Program-made: the position numbers and the translations under genes
In this document: piece after piece, positions 6,885-15,105 of the stretch
Layout of the letters: the number at the start of each line of letters is the position of its first letter
How positions within the stretch are numbered: position 1 is the stretch's first letter
Assembly (NCBI GenBank): GCA_030647175.1
Contig: JAUSJU010000040.1
Location: 1 to 23,277 of the forward strand
DNA length: 23,277 bases
Origin: a bacterium
Lineage (GTDB): Bacteria; Patescibacteriota; Minisyncoccia; Minisyncoccales; UBA10102
Direction of reading: 5' to 3'
Notes under the pieces: generated by a model
The model's database searches: none
What the model saw: only the letters and a program-made list of their open reading frames with translations
What the model was told of the DNA's origin: nothing

Positions 6885-9800
6885 TTACCGTACGGATATG
6901 CCTACTGATCCTTGCGAGGTTATGCCGTTTCTCTCCGCAGAGATCTTTGCGACGTAGATTCCGGGATTGAAGTAGCTGCATAGTCCTGTTGCCGTGTACG
7001 AAGAGCTGGAAGTGGATATCGCTTGTTCCCAGACCCCGTCTCCTGTGCAGTCAAAGCGGTAAGTGATGGTTCCCTGCATAGTTCCCGAAACTGTAGCGCT
7101 CAGGCTTACTCCGATCAGGGGAGCAAATCCCGAAGAGGGAAACGCCGAAAACTCACCCGCTAAAGTTCCTGTCGTAGTATTCTGCACGGTAAAGCTCTGC
7201 GTGATTGAAACGCCGATGGTTCCTCGGGAATCCTGAGCCTGGGCGTAGTAGCTGTGAGAGCCTGGCGTATATTGCTGGGACGGTAACTGGCATGATATGG
7301 TGTTCTGGCAGGTGATGCGCTGATTTCCGTCTACGTATATGGAAATGTTCTGTATTCCATCAATATCTGAAGCAGTAGCGGTTATCGCAACGTAATCATT
7401 CGGAGAAGGAGAAAGGGGATTGTGGGATGCAGAAACTGTCGGCATGCTCTGGAAGGGAGGAAACACAGACCCTCCGCTCACGGTAAAGCTTTGCGTAGTC
7501 GAGTTCCCTATATTTCCCCTCGTATCGGTCGCAGTAGCATAGTAGTTGTGCGTTCCAGGACTGAACTGCCGGCCGGAAGTCGGACATGAGGATATCTGAG
7601 TGCATGTCTGGATAAAGCTCCCGTCGATGTAGACAGATATGCTTTGGATGCCATCAATATCTGAAGCATTTGCTGTTACCGTCACCAGGTCGTTTCCCGT
7701 CGGAGAAAATGGGAAATGGGAAACGTTCACCGTTGGAATGGTAGCTTGCTGGGGCTGGTTGAAATTTGAAACATTGAAAGTCTGCGGTGAAGCTGTCCCC
7801 GTGCTTTGGCGGGAATCGGTGGCGGTCGCATAGTAGGTATGGGTTCCCAAGCTGAATTGCTGGCTTGGGGTCTGGCAGAATGCGGTGCCAAGGCAGGTGC
7901 TGTACAACGATCCGTCCACGAATATGGAAATGCTCTGTATTCCGTCAGGATCAGAAGCGTTTGCCGTTACGATGACGTAGTCGTTTGTCGTGGGAGATAT
8001 TGGAGAATGGAACATTGTTATGGAAGGATTCGTATTCGAAGGCTGCTGGATTCCTGCCACCGTGAAGTTCTGCGTTTGAGAATTCCCTTGTGTTCCCCGG
8101 AAGTCGGTTGCTGTTGCATAGTAGCTGTGCAGGCCAGAAGCGTACTGTTGGCTTGTGGTCTGGCAGGACGAGGCGTTAGGGCACGTTTGCTTGACGCCTC
8201 CGTCTACGTAGATGGTGATGCTTTGAATTCCATCAGCGTCTGAAGCGTTCGCGCTGATGATGACGAAGTCGCTTGCCAAAGGAGAGAGAGGGTTATGAGA
8301 GACGGAGACTGACGGTGTGGTCTGGAAGACAGGAATAATAGACCCGCCGTTCACCGTAAAGCTCTGGGTGGCAGAGTTCCCCGTGTTGTTCTGGGAGTCT
8401 CTTGCCTGCGCGTAATACGTGTGCGTGCCTGTTCCGTACTGAGTAGCTGAGACAGAGCACAACGTGGTGTTGGAGCAGGTGTTGCGCAAGGATCCGTCCA
8501 CGTATATGGAAATGCTCTGGACGGCGTATTGGGCTGAGACGCTTGCTGCAATGCTTACGTAGTCATTTGTCGTGGGAGCAAAAGGAGAATGGGAAACTGC
8601 GACAATGGGCATTATGCCGGAAAATCCTTGCACGACAAACGTCTGCATTGCAGAGGCTCCCGTGTTTCCTCGGCTGTCTTCTGCTGTGGCATGGTAGGTA
8701 TGGGTTCCGGCGGGGTACGTGTTTGCGAACGTAGAGCAGAAGGCTTGCAGGCACTGCCTCACTTCCATGTTATCAACGTAGATGCGCATCGTTCTGATGC
8801 CGTCTGAATCAAACGCGGAAGCTGAGATGGTTACCTGGGCGGTAGTTCCCGGATTCTGAGGCGTGTGTGACGCAGTTACTGTTGGAGCTGATTGGATATT
8901 GCGCAAGGTAAAGTCGGCGTTGGAGTCGTCCTGAAGCTGCGCTTGGTGCTGGGCGGTTTCTCCCACCACTCTCACTCGTAATGTAGAGATGTCGCTCTGG
9001 GAGAAGATATCGTTCTGCGAAAGGACCGGGGTCGTCCATTGGTACGAGGTTCCGTAGACGGGATGCGCAATCTGCGTCCAGTTCCTTCCGCTGTCTACTG
9101 AGTAATATAATGTGTAGTGGTCAAGGTTAAAAGATGACCAGGAGATGGTGGCAGGGGAGTTCGCTTGGATCACTTCTCCGCCGTTGGGAGAGAGAAGAGA
9201 GAGCGCGGGAGCTACATCGGTGATCTGGTAGCTTGCCTGGCACATGCCGTTTGAGTTGAAGTCGTCTATGCGGCCTGATGTGTCATATACTTTCATGCCG
9301 ATGCGGTATGTTTTTGGAGCAAACCCGCTCGTATTCCATACGACGCCCTGACCGGAATTCGTGGTACCGAAAGGTATCCAGCTGGTTCCCCCGACGTCCC
9401 CTGGAGTAGACGATGGGTTATGGAAGAGTTCAATTTTAGAAATGCCGCTCGTGCTGGTTGCATAAGGAATAACGGATATTTGAGTTCCTCTCGTCTGAGG
9501 AGAAGAGGGAGAGAAATCAATTCTGGAGCATAGGATGCTTGGAGCAGGAGCCGGAGGAAGAGGTGGAGGAAGGGGAACAGGGGAACAGTTTTTTACCTGT
9601 ACCGCAACGTTTGGCGTCTGGGGCCCGAACCATTCCACTCCGTCCTGCACCATTTGATATTGGAAGTTGTATGTTCCAGGAACGGAAGGAGTAGTAGTGT
9701 ATCTCACAAATTCAAACTGGTCTCCCGGCGTCACGTCTCGTGAAAGACCAGTCCATCCTCCCCAAATGTTGTTGTCTCTGGGATTTTGAGATCCTAATGC

Positions 9801-10022
9801 ATAGCCTGCCCCTTTGCTCCAAGTCGTATCCCCGGTGTTCTTCATAGTCACGCTGACGGGAATCCCGGTGTTCGTACACACGGGATCTAACGGAGGATAG
9901 TGGGTGACAAACTGGGCGTCATTGGCGGCTGAAACCGCAGAAAACGGGATCAACCCTCCGACAAGGAGGGCAAAACCCAAGAAAAGATACGTTCCTATCT
10001 TGGCAGATGAAGTGTGTTGCAT
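6885..10022 (-). CDS. Large exported protein with six Ig-like repeats
   Basis: 1045 residues from ATG 10022. A longer reading starting at TTG 10058 is rejected because that TTG is part of the -35 box. Order: signal peptide (1-32), NBR1-like Ig domain (about 33-145; TGIPVSVTMKNTGDTTWSKG), Pro-rich linker (about 145-161) and two further beta domains (one with LLSPNGGEVI and ISW). Six repeats of 88-100 residues (about 379-948) and a C-terminal PKD-like domain (about 949-1044) follow. Each repeat has DGIxxIxIYVDG and a Cx4-5C pair. There is no C-terminal membrane helix or sortase signal, so surface retention must be indirect. A cell-surface or adhesive role is inferred. Confidence 0.88.
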   Translation of the reverse strand: MQHTSSAKIGTYLFLGFALLVGGLIPFSAVSAANDAQFVTHYPPLDPVCTNTGIPVSVTMKNTGDTTWSKGAGYALGSQNPRDNNIWGGWTGLSRDVTPGDQFEFVRYTTTPSVPGTYNFQYQMVQDGVEWFGPQTPNVAVQVKNCSPVPLPPPLPPAPAPSILCSRIDFSPSSPQTRGTQISVIPYATSTSGISKIELFHNPSSTPGDVGGTSWIPFGTTNSGQGVVWNTSGFAPKTYRIGMKVYDTSGRIDDFNSNGMCQASYQITDVAPALSLLSPNGGEVIQANSPATISWSSFNLDHYTLYYSVDSGRNWTQIAHPVYGTSYQWTTPVLSQNDIFSQSDISTLRVRVVGETAQHQAQLQDDSNADFTLRNIQSAPTVTASHTPQNPGTTAQVTISASAFDSDGIRTMRIYVDNMEVRQCLQAFCSTFANTYPAGTHTYHATAEDSRGNTGASAMQTFVVQGFSGIMPIVAVSHSPFAPTTNDYVSIAASVSAQYAVQSISIYVDGSLRNTCSNTTLCSVSATQYGTGTHTYYAQARDSQNNTGNSATQSFTVNGGSIIPVFQTTPSVSVSHNPLSPLASDFVIISANASDADGIQSITIYVDGGVKQTCPNASSCQTTSQQYASGLHSYYATATDFRGTQGNSQTQNFTVAGIQQPSNTNPSITMFHSPISPTTNDYVIVTANASDPDGIQSISIFVDGSLYSTCLGTAFCQTPSQQFSLGTHTYYATATDSRQSTGTASPQTFNVSNFNQPQQATIPTVNVSHFPFSPTGNDLVTVTANASDIDGIQSISVYIDGSFIQTCTQISSCPTSGRQFSPGTHNYYATATDTRGNIGNSTTQSFTVSGGSVFPPFQSMPTVSASHNPLSPSPNDYVAITATASDIDGIQNISIYVDGNQRITCQNTISCQLPSQQYTPGSHSYYAQAQDSRGTIGVSITQSFTVQNTTTGTLAGEFSAFPSSGFAPLIGVSLSATVSGTMQGTITYRFDCTGDGVWEQAISTSSSSYTATGLCSYFNPGIYVAKISAERNGITSQGSVGISVR
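7180..8888 (-). repeat. Six tandem Ig-like domain repeats within the surface protein
   Basis: Approximate units on the minus strand: 8888-8625, 8624-8350, 8349-8052, 8051-7764, 7763-7475, 7474-7180. Each unit encodes a P-(S/T)-V-x-x-S-H-x-P start, N-D-Y/F-V, D-x-D-G-I-Q-S-I, a Cys pair and a closing Q-S-F-T-V strand. Units 3-6 resemble each other most. DNA identity is visible around the DGIQSI codons, suggesting expansion by duplication. Confidence 0.88.
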
Positions 10023-10029
10023 GGTTGGA

Positions 10030-10058
10030 AGAATATCATATATTCTATATTTTGTCAA
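10030..10058 (-). promoter_or_regulatory. Promoter for the large surface protein, inside the sortase gene's 3' end
   Basis: Perfect TTGACA (10058-10053), 17 nt, TATTCT (10035-10030), 7 nt to ATG 10022. The -35 box overlaps the sortase Ile-Asp-Lys codons just before its stop. Confidence 0.75.
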
Positions 10059-10644
10059 TAGTCGCCACGACCCCTATGCGCTTGTTGTCTATGCCCGGAG
10101 GCCAGCAGCTTATCAAGAGTATGCGGCTGGTGTTTTTTGCAAGATACGTTGCCGGGATTTCCTGTCCCCGTTGCAGTATGGCTGTTTCATCCACGGTATA
10201 GGTATGCTCCGTATTCTCAAAGGTTACCATGATCTTGTCTCCTTGTTTGAGCTTCTGAAGATCGCTGAATACCCAGTCGTAGTTGATATGGGGCCATCCC
10301 AAAGGAGCTGAATGCCCTAATATGATCGCGGTTCCATCGTGTCCCGGCAAAGCAGAAGGGAAAAGAGCCACGCCTTTCTGCAGCGGTTCTATAAAATCAT
10401 TCGCTATCGTGCTTTCTACCAGCATGAGAGGAGCCGTAAGATCAAGGCCAGGGATGCGTATGCTGCCAGATTGCAAAGATACAGAAATAGTTGGAATGGC
10501 AACAGGGGAAGGGGGAACCGGAGCCTGGCTGGGTGGCTGCAGTATGACAAATGTGAAGCCGTAAATCGATACGAGAAAGATAGAAAGCTTGAATGCTTCT
10601 TGCTTGAGGTAGGGGATCAGGCGTCCCAGATTCTTGGTATGCAT
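10045..10644 (-). CDS. Sortase
   Basis: 199 residues: an N-terminal membrane helix (about 20-36, FKLSIFLVSIYGFTFVIL), a Pro-rich spacer, then a sortase beta-barrel. Catalytic His is in ILGHSA, catalytic Cys in LLISCWPPG, and the Arg in DNKRIGVVA nine residues later. Sortases cleave a C-terminal sorting signal on exported proteins and transpeptidate them to the envelope. Start ATG 10644 is chosen because a perfect -35/-10 promoter ends 7 nt upstream; the longer frame to 10758 reads through that promoter. It is the first gene of the minus-strand surface block. No LPxTG-like substrate is encoded in the window. The subclass is not determined. Confidence 0.92.
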   Translation of the reverse strand: MHTKNLGRLIPYLKQEAFKLSIFLVSIYGFTFVILQPPSQAPVPPSPVAIPTISVSLQSGSIRIPGLDLTAPLMLVESTIANDFIEPLQKGVALFPSALPGHDGTAIILGHSAPLGWPHINYDWVFSDLQKLKQGDKIMVTFENTEHTYTVDETAILQRGQEIPATYLAKNTSRILLISCWPPGIDNKRIGVVATIDKI

Positions 10645-10651
10645 GGATATG

Positions 10652-10680
10652 ATAATAGCAGATAAAGCATCAATTGTCAA
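10652..10680 (-). promoter_or_regulatory. Promoter for sortase, leaderless geometry
   Basis: TTGACA (10680-10675), 17 nt, TATTAT (10657-10652), 7 nt to ATG 10644. This is the best promoter match in the window, without any SD sequence. Confidence 0.85.
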
Positions 10681-10711
10681 ATACGTCAGTTTTCTCGGAA
10701 ATCCATATTCC

Positions 10712-10741
10712 TTGCGCATTATTTTTTGTTTAGTGTATACT
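10712..10741 (+). promoter_or_regulatory. Promoter for the VKOR gene, leaderless geometry
   Basis: TTGCGC (10712-10717), 18 nt, TATACT (10736-10741), 7 nt to ATG 10749. It is divergent from the sortase promoter in the same 104-nt gap. Confidence 0.65.
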
Positions 10742-10748
10742 GGAACGC

Positions 10749-11153
10749 ATGACAGCAATTCTTTTGTTCACGCTCTCCCTGTTCGGGTTCGGAGTTTCCT
10801 TTTATATCTTCTTCAAGAAGAAGCGCGGAGAAAAACTCGTGTGTCTCATCGGTGAAGACTGCAATAAAGTGGTGAACAGCTCGTACAACAGCATGTTCGG
10901 ATTCCCCAACGAAATTCTTGGCATGGGGTACTATGCGCTGGTCGCATTCGGAGCAATGCTCTTGCAGTCTGGAGTTTCCATGATAGGGCCCTTCCCGTTG
11001 AGGCTCCTTTCTCTCGCGACATCCGGTACCGCTGCCCTGTTTTCTCTGTACCTTATCTATATCCAGGCATTTGTCCTGAAGGAGTGGTGCGAGTACTGCG
11101 TGGCCACGGCTCTCACGAGCTGCGCCATATTCGCAATCCTTGCACTTTCTTGA
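10749..11153 (+). CDS. Vitamin K epoxide reductase (VKOR) family protein
   Basis: 134 residues, four predicted membrane helices. It has the VKOR cysteines: a periplasm-side loop pair in CLIGEDC (about residues 32-38) and the redox CxxC in EWCEYC near the last helix. Bacterial VKORs replace DsbB, passing electrons from a DsbA-like thioredoxin to quinone and so driving disulfide formation outside the cytoplasm. No DsbA partner is fused or adjacent. It is divergent from the sortase and from the Cys-pair repeat protein, a plausible client. It is probably cotranscribed with the ATP-grasp gene 6 nt downstream. Confidence 0.93.
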   Translation: MTAILLFTLSLFGFGVSFYIFFKKKRGEKLVCLIGEDCNKVVNSSYNSMFGFPNEILGMGYYALVAFGAMLLQSGVSMIGPFPLRLLSLATSGTAALFSLYLIYIQAFVLKEWCEYCVATALTSCAIFAILALS

Positions 11154-11159
11154 ACGGGT

Positions 11160-12461
11160 ATGGAACCCCAGAACGATCCCAAGAAGTTTTTGTTCGTGTC
11201 GCTTGAGAGCCTGAGCGGGGATTTGGCCTGGCAGCTTGTGAAAGAAGGGCATGAAGTAAAGGCGTACATTAAAGAGAAGTCTGACGCGGACGTGTACGAG
11301 GGCTTTATTGAAAAGGTTCCTTCATGGGAAGAGCACAAGGACTGGGCGGATGTCATTCTTTTTGACGATGTGGAATTCGGTGGAGCAGCAGATAAGCTGC
11401 GCAAGCAGGGAAAACTGGTGATCGGAGGGAGTGTCTACACCGATAGGCTTGAGATTGACCGGGAGTTCGGGCAGGAAGAGCTGAAAAAGTACGGAGTGAA
11501 TGTTCTGCCCAGCTGGCAGTTCTCAAACTACGAGGAGGCGATACAGTTCATCAAGGACAACCCTGCGCGGTACGTATTCAAGCCTTCGGGGAATACGCCC
11601 TCTGGCGGGAAAGGATTACTGTTCCTGGGGCAGGAAGAGGACGGAAAAGACCTGCTTGAATTGCTGGAACAGAACAAATCCATATGGTCAAAGAAGGCTC
11701 CGATATTCCTGCTCCAGCGGTACATCTCGGGAGTAGAGGTTGCAGTAGGGGCATTTTTCAACGGCCATGATTTCATCTATCCCATCAACGTGAACTTTGA
11801 GCACAAGCGCATCTTTCCTGGGGACATCGGGCCGTTCTCTGGAGAAATGGGGACCACGATGTACTGGAGCCCTCCGAACAATCTGTTCCGCGCGACATTG
11901 GAGAAAATGCTCCCTGCGTTGAAGGAATCAGGATACGTCGGCTACATAGACATCAATTGCATTGTGAACGGGAGAGGCATTTATCCGTTGGAGTTCACGA
12001 GCAGGCTAGGGTACCCAACGATACAGATCCAGTCAGAAGGGATTCTCAATCCAACGGGGGAGTGGCTCTATGCATTGGCACAAGGAGAAGACTTCACCTT
12101 AAGAACCAAGAAGGGATTCCAACTGGGAGTTCGTATCCTCGTTCCGACCTACCTTGCGAGGTCCGACAACGCGTTGGTGCAGACGTACCGCGATCTCGCG
12201 GTAAGCTTTAAGAATGCCGGCAATCTGGAAGGGATCCATATAGAAGACGTAAAGAACGACAACGGCATTTGGCGGATAGCCGGAACGTCCGGAGTGCTGC
12301 TCGTGGTGACCGGTACGGGAACTACCATGGAAGACGCGAGGCGCCTGGTCTATGGAAGGATTCAGAACATCATGGTGCCTAATATGTTCTACAGGACGGA
12401 CATCGGGGCAAAGTGGCCCCAGGATTCAGACAAGCTTCACACGTGGGGTTATTTGCATTAA
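11160..12461 (+). CDS. PurD-like ATP-grasp protein
   Basis: 433 residues with the layout of phosphoribosylamine-glycine ligase. It has an N-terminal Rossmann-like part (about 9-100), an ATP-grasp core (RYVFKPSGNTPSGGKGLLFL; LLQRYISGVEVAVGAFF; GYVGYIDINCIV) and a PurD-type C-terminal end (TMEDARRLVYGRIQ...NMFYRTDIG). Differences matter. The PurD N-terminal GGREHA motif is missing, and the metal-binding stretch that normally reads EFNxRxGDPE is EFTSRLGYP here. No other purine gene is present. GAR synthetase activity is therefore uncertain; another acid-amine ligase is possible. It follows VKOR by 6 nt. Confidence 0.8.
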   Translation: MEPQNDPKKFLFVSLESLSGDLAWQLVKEGHEVKAYIKEKSDADVYEGFIEKVPSWEEHKDWADVILFDDVEFGGAADKLRKQGKLVIGGSVYTDRLEIDREFGQEELKKYGVNVLPSWQFSNYEEAIQFIKDNPARYVFKPSGNTPSGGKGLLFLGQEEDGKDLLELLEQNKSIWSKKAPIFLLQRYISGVEVAVGAFFNGHDFIYPINVNFEHKRIFPGDIGPFSGEMGTTMYWSPPNNLFRATLEKMLPALKESGYVGYIDINCIVNGRGIYPLEFTSRLGYPTIQIQSEGILNPTGEWLYALAQGEDFTLRTKKGFQLGVRILVPTYLARSDNALVQTYRDLAVSFKNAGNLEGIHIEDVKNDNGIWRIAGTSGVLLVVTGTGTTMEDARRLVYGRIQNIMVPNMFYRTDIGAKWPQDSDKLHTWGYLH

Positions 12462-12499
12462 TATAGAAGAAGGATAATTCATTATCATTTTCCAATACT

Positions 12500-13270
12500 A
12501 TGGATGAACAAATAAAAAACAAGGTAGGGAAGGCGGTCATCATGGCTCTCGGAGTGTTCGCCGTGAGCGCCCTATGGTTTGTGTATTCGTACTCCCAGTA
12601 TTATCAGGCGTATCCCCAGAGGACGTTCTCCGTGTCGGCCGAAGGAAAGGCCACGGGGATCCCCGACGTTGCGAAGTTCACGTTCAGCGTGATCACTGAA
12701 GGAGGAACGGACACTGCAAATATTCAGGAAGAAAATACCGGAAGGGCGAATTCGGTGATAGCTTTTCTGAAGGATTCGGGCGTTGAGGACAAAGATATCA
12801 AAACGCAGTCCTACACGGTTGATCCGAGGTACCAATACTGCAACTACAATGAAGGGAGCGTGTGTCCGCCTCCTGCCATTGTCGGGTATACGATCACGAA
12901 TATCGTATCGGTCAAAGCGCGCGATTTCAAGAAACTGGGAGCCTTGTTCGCGGGAATCGTAGAAAGGGGAGCAAATTCTTCTGATTTTTCTTTTGCGATT
13001 GAGGATCCTACGTCTGTAGAGAACGAGGCACGAAGCGAGGCGATCGAAAAGGCGAAAGAAAAAGCGGTGGCGGTTGCCAAGGCGGGGAACGTGAAGCTCG
13101 GCAAGTTGCTTTCCATCCAGGAAGGGAATTCGTACGATCCGTACTATGGATACGGCATGGGCGGGGGAGCAGCTCCTATGGTTGAAAAGTCTTCTCCCCC
13201 TCCAGTAGTGCTGGAGCCGGGATCTGAAGAGGTAACGATAAACGTCACCCTCACCTACGAGATGAAATGA
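12500..13270 (+). CDS. SIMPL (DUF541) domain protein
   Basis: 256 residues with one N-terminal membrane helix (about 12-31) and an outward-facing SIMPL domain. Matches are RTFSVSAEGKATGIPDVAKFTFSVITEG, the central helix (NSVIAFLKDSGVEDKDIKTQSYTVDPRY), VGYTITNIVSVKARDFKKLGALF and the C-terminal VTINVTLTYEM. A Gly/Tyr/Pro-rich insertion lies before the last strand. SIMPL proteins are exported and often linked to oxidative or envelope stress, but no activity is known. The ATG at 12500 has no SD; a TATCAT box lies 12 nt upstream. The stop overlaps the next start (ATGA). Confidence 0.9.
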   Translation: MDEQIKNKVGKAVIMALGVFAVSALWFVYSYSQYYQAYPQRTFSVSAEGKATGIPDVAKFTFSVITEGGTDTANIQEENTGRANSVIAFLKDSGVEDKDIKTQSYTVDPRYQYCNYNEGSVCPPPAIVGYTITNIVSVKARDFKKLGALFAGIVERGANSSDFSFAIEDPTSVENEARSEAIEKAKEKAVAVAKAGNVKLGKLLSIQEGNSYDPYYGYGMGGGAAPMVEKSSPPPVVLEPGSEEVTINVTLTYEMK

Positions 13271-14901
13271 AGGCCTTCGTAGATCTTCTTCAAGAAGTCT
13301 GCAAGGGAGAAGTCAAAGAAGATGAGCGGACTCGCTCTCTCTACGCAAGAGACGCGAGCCTCTTTGAGGTGAAACCCAGGGCGGTGATATTCCCAAGCGA
13401 CGTGGAAGATATCAAGCATCTCGTTTCGTTCGTGAATGAACGAAAGGATTTGAATCTTTCTCTCACCTGCAGGGGAGGGGGAAGCGATATGACGGGAGGT
13501 CCTTTGTCTGAAAGCATCGTGCTGGACATGAACCGCTCGTTCCAACGCATCAAAGAAATCGGAGAAGATACGGTGATCGTGGAGCCGGGGCTTTGGTACC
13601 GGGATTTAGAGAAAGAGCTTGATCGGAAGAATCTCCTGCTTCCTTGCTACCCGGCCTCAAAACATTTCTGCACGGTAGGAGGCATGGTGGCCAATAATGC
13701 GGGAGGAGAGAAAAGCCTGCTCTACGGAAAGACCGACGCCTATGTGACAAAGCTCAAGGCTGTGTTAGCTGACGGGAACGAATACGAGATACGCCCTCTT
13801 TTCAAACAAGAGCTGGAAGAGAAGATGAAACTCCAGAGTTTTGAAGGAGATCTCTATAGGAACATGTGGCAGCTGATTACGGGAAACAAGGACGTCCTTG
13901 CCAAAGCCAAGCCCAATGTTTCCAAGAATTCTTCAGGATATGCCCTTTGGAACGTTTGGAACGGAGAAGTGTTTGACCTTACCAAGCTTTTCACAGGATC
14001 CCAGGGAACATTAGGAATCATTACGGAAATCACGTTCCGGCTTGTGAAGAAAACGAAAGAACGGAAACTCTTGGTCGTCTTTCTTCCTTCCCTGGATCCT
14101 TTGACTGAAATCTCAAAGCCTCTCCTTGCTTTAAAGCCAGAAAGCCTGGAGCTGTATGACGACCAGACATTGAAGATGGCGGTCAAGTTTTTTCTGGATT
14201 TCCGCAAGATCCTAAAATTAGACGTATTGAGTCTGCTGATCAGATTCCTTCCAGAGTTTTTTATGGTGCTGCAAGGAAAATCTCCAAAGCTCATCGTGCT
14301 CGCTGAATTTACGGGAACCACGAAAAGAGAGGTGGAGAATCTTGCGAATAAAGCACAAGAAGCGATACAGCCGTTCGGAGTCACCTCAATCATAGCGAAA
14401 GACGAGGGAGAGGCTCAAAAGTATTTTGCCATACGCAGGGAGAGCTTCAATCTTCTGCGAAAGCACGTGAAAGGCATGAGAACGGCGAACTTCATTGAGG
14501 ATGTTATTGTGCGATCTGACCGCTTAGAAGAATTCCTTCCAAGGTTCAATAAGATCTTGTCTGAATATCCAGAGATTATACACACACTGGCCGGGCACCT
14601 GGGAGACGGAAATCTCCACATGATCCCTTTGATGAATCTTGCAGATCCCAAGGTGAGAGGCGTCATCCCTAAAGTTGCAGATCGCATATTCAAGCTGACC
14701 CTTGAGTTCGGCGGATCGTTTTCAGCCGAGCACGGAGACGGCATCATCCGCACTCCATACCTTGAGATGATGTTCGGGAAAGAAGTATGCGAACTTTTTG
14801 CAAAGGTGAAAACGCTGTTTGATCCTTCCAGCATATTCAATCCAGGGAAAAAAGTGGGAGGAAGCTTGGAATACGCGATGTCGCACATCGCTCCGCATTA
14901 A
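13267..14901 (+). CDS. FAD-linked oxidase, GlcD/D-2-hydroxyacid dehydrogenase type
   Basis: 544 residues. An N-terminal FAD-binding PCMH domain (about 35-260) has RGGGSDMTGG, VEPGLWYRDLEKELDR, GGMVANNAGGEKSLLYG and GSQGTLGIITEITF. The C-terminal FAD-oxidase domain carries the GHLGDGNLH metal/substrate motif, SAEHGDGIIRTPYLE and FDPSSIFNPGKKVG. The family oxidises D-lactate, glycolate or related 2-hydroxy acids and passes electrons to quinone or a partner. No Fe-S partner (GlcF-like) is nearby, so it resembles the single-subunit type. The substrate is undetermined. The 4-nt overlap with the SIMPL gene implies coupled translation. The next feature is the cobalamin riboswitch. Confidence 0.92.
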   Translation: MKAFVDLLQEVCKGEVKEDERTRSLYARDASLFEVKPRAVIFPSDVEDIKHLVSFVNERKDLNLSLTCRGGGSDMTGGPLSESIVLDMNRSFQRIKEIGEDTVIVEPGLWYRDLEKELDRKNLLLPCYPASKHFCTVGGMVANNAGGEKSLLYGKTDAYVTKLKAVLADGNEYEIRPLFKQELEEKMKLQSFEGDLYRNMWQLITGNKDVLAKAKPNVSKNSSGYALWNVWNGEVFDLTKLFTGSQGTLGIITEITFRLVKKTKERKLLVVFLPSLDPLTEISKPLLALKPESLELYDDQTLKMAVKFFLDFRKILKLDVLSLLIRFLPEFFMVLQGKSPKLIVLAEFTGTTKREVENLANKAQEAIQPFGVTSIIAKDEGEAQKYFAIRRESFNLLRKHVKGMRTANFIEDVIVRSDRLEEFLPRFNKILSEYPEIIHTLAGHLGDGNLHMIPLMNLADPKVRGVIPKVADRIFKLTLEFGGSFSAEHGDGIIRTPYLEMMFGKEVCELFAKVKTLFDPSSIFNPGKKVGGSLEYAMSHIAPH

Positions 14902-14929
14902 GTCTCTCTCCACAGATTGCTATCGGTTG

Positions 14930-15078
14930 TATGCTTGACCAGGGGAACCTTCCAGGGTAAGAATGGGAGTAGCTCTGAAAATGCGTCTCATAGTTTGGGG
15001 AAGCGAGGTGCAACGCCTCCACTACCCCGTAACGGTAAAGGATTCATTTGAATCATAAGTCCGGATACCAAGCGTGAG
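14930..15078 (+). promoter_or_regulatory. Cobalamin (adenosylcobalamin-type) riboswitch
   Basis: The 283-nt gap between the FAD oxidase and the DUF4430 gene contains the cobalamin aptamer core in the right order. AGTTTGGGGAAGCGAGGTG (14992-15010) corresponds to the AGU-GGGAA-GUG core, and the P5-like stem GAGG/GCCTC follows. ACCCCGTAACGGTAAAGG (15024-15041) corresponds to the B12-box segment (compare CGCAGCGGUAAGG in E. coli btuB). A hairpin GATTC/GAATC is followed by AAGTCCGGATACCAAGC (15057-15073), the 3' conserved motif. GCTTG near 14933-14937 complements CAAGC at 15069-15073 as the closing stem. Exact ends are approximate. It should repress the downstream genes when B12 is plentiful. Confidence 0.88.
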
Positions 15079-15105
15079 TAAATACGAAACGATACGATAT
15101 TCCTC

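Noticed and set aside
7806..8243. Plus-strand open frame of 145 codons
   Set aside because: It is antisense to the repeat protein and its own sequence just mirrors the repeats (Trp/Cys/Arg-rich).
7180..8888. Regular repeats that could suggest a CRISPR array or tandem DNA repeat
   Set aside because: The period is near 290 nt and in frame with six protein domains; there are no short identical repeats with unique spacers.
10023..10058. N-terminal extension of the repeat protein from TTG 10058
   Set aside because: The TTG belongs to the -35 box of the gene's own promoter and lies upstream of the signal peptide start at 10022.
13854..14888. Minus-strand open frames opposite the FAD oxidase
   Set aside because: Shadows of a full-length, motif-rich plus-strand gene; no start signals.
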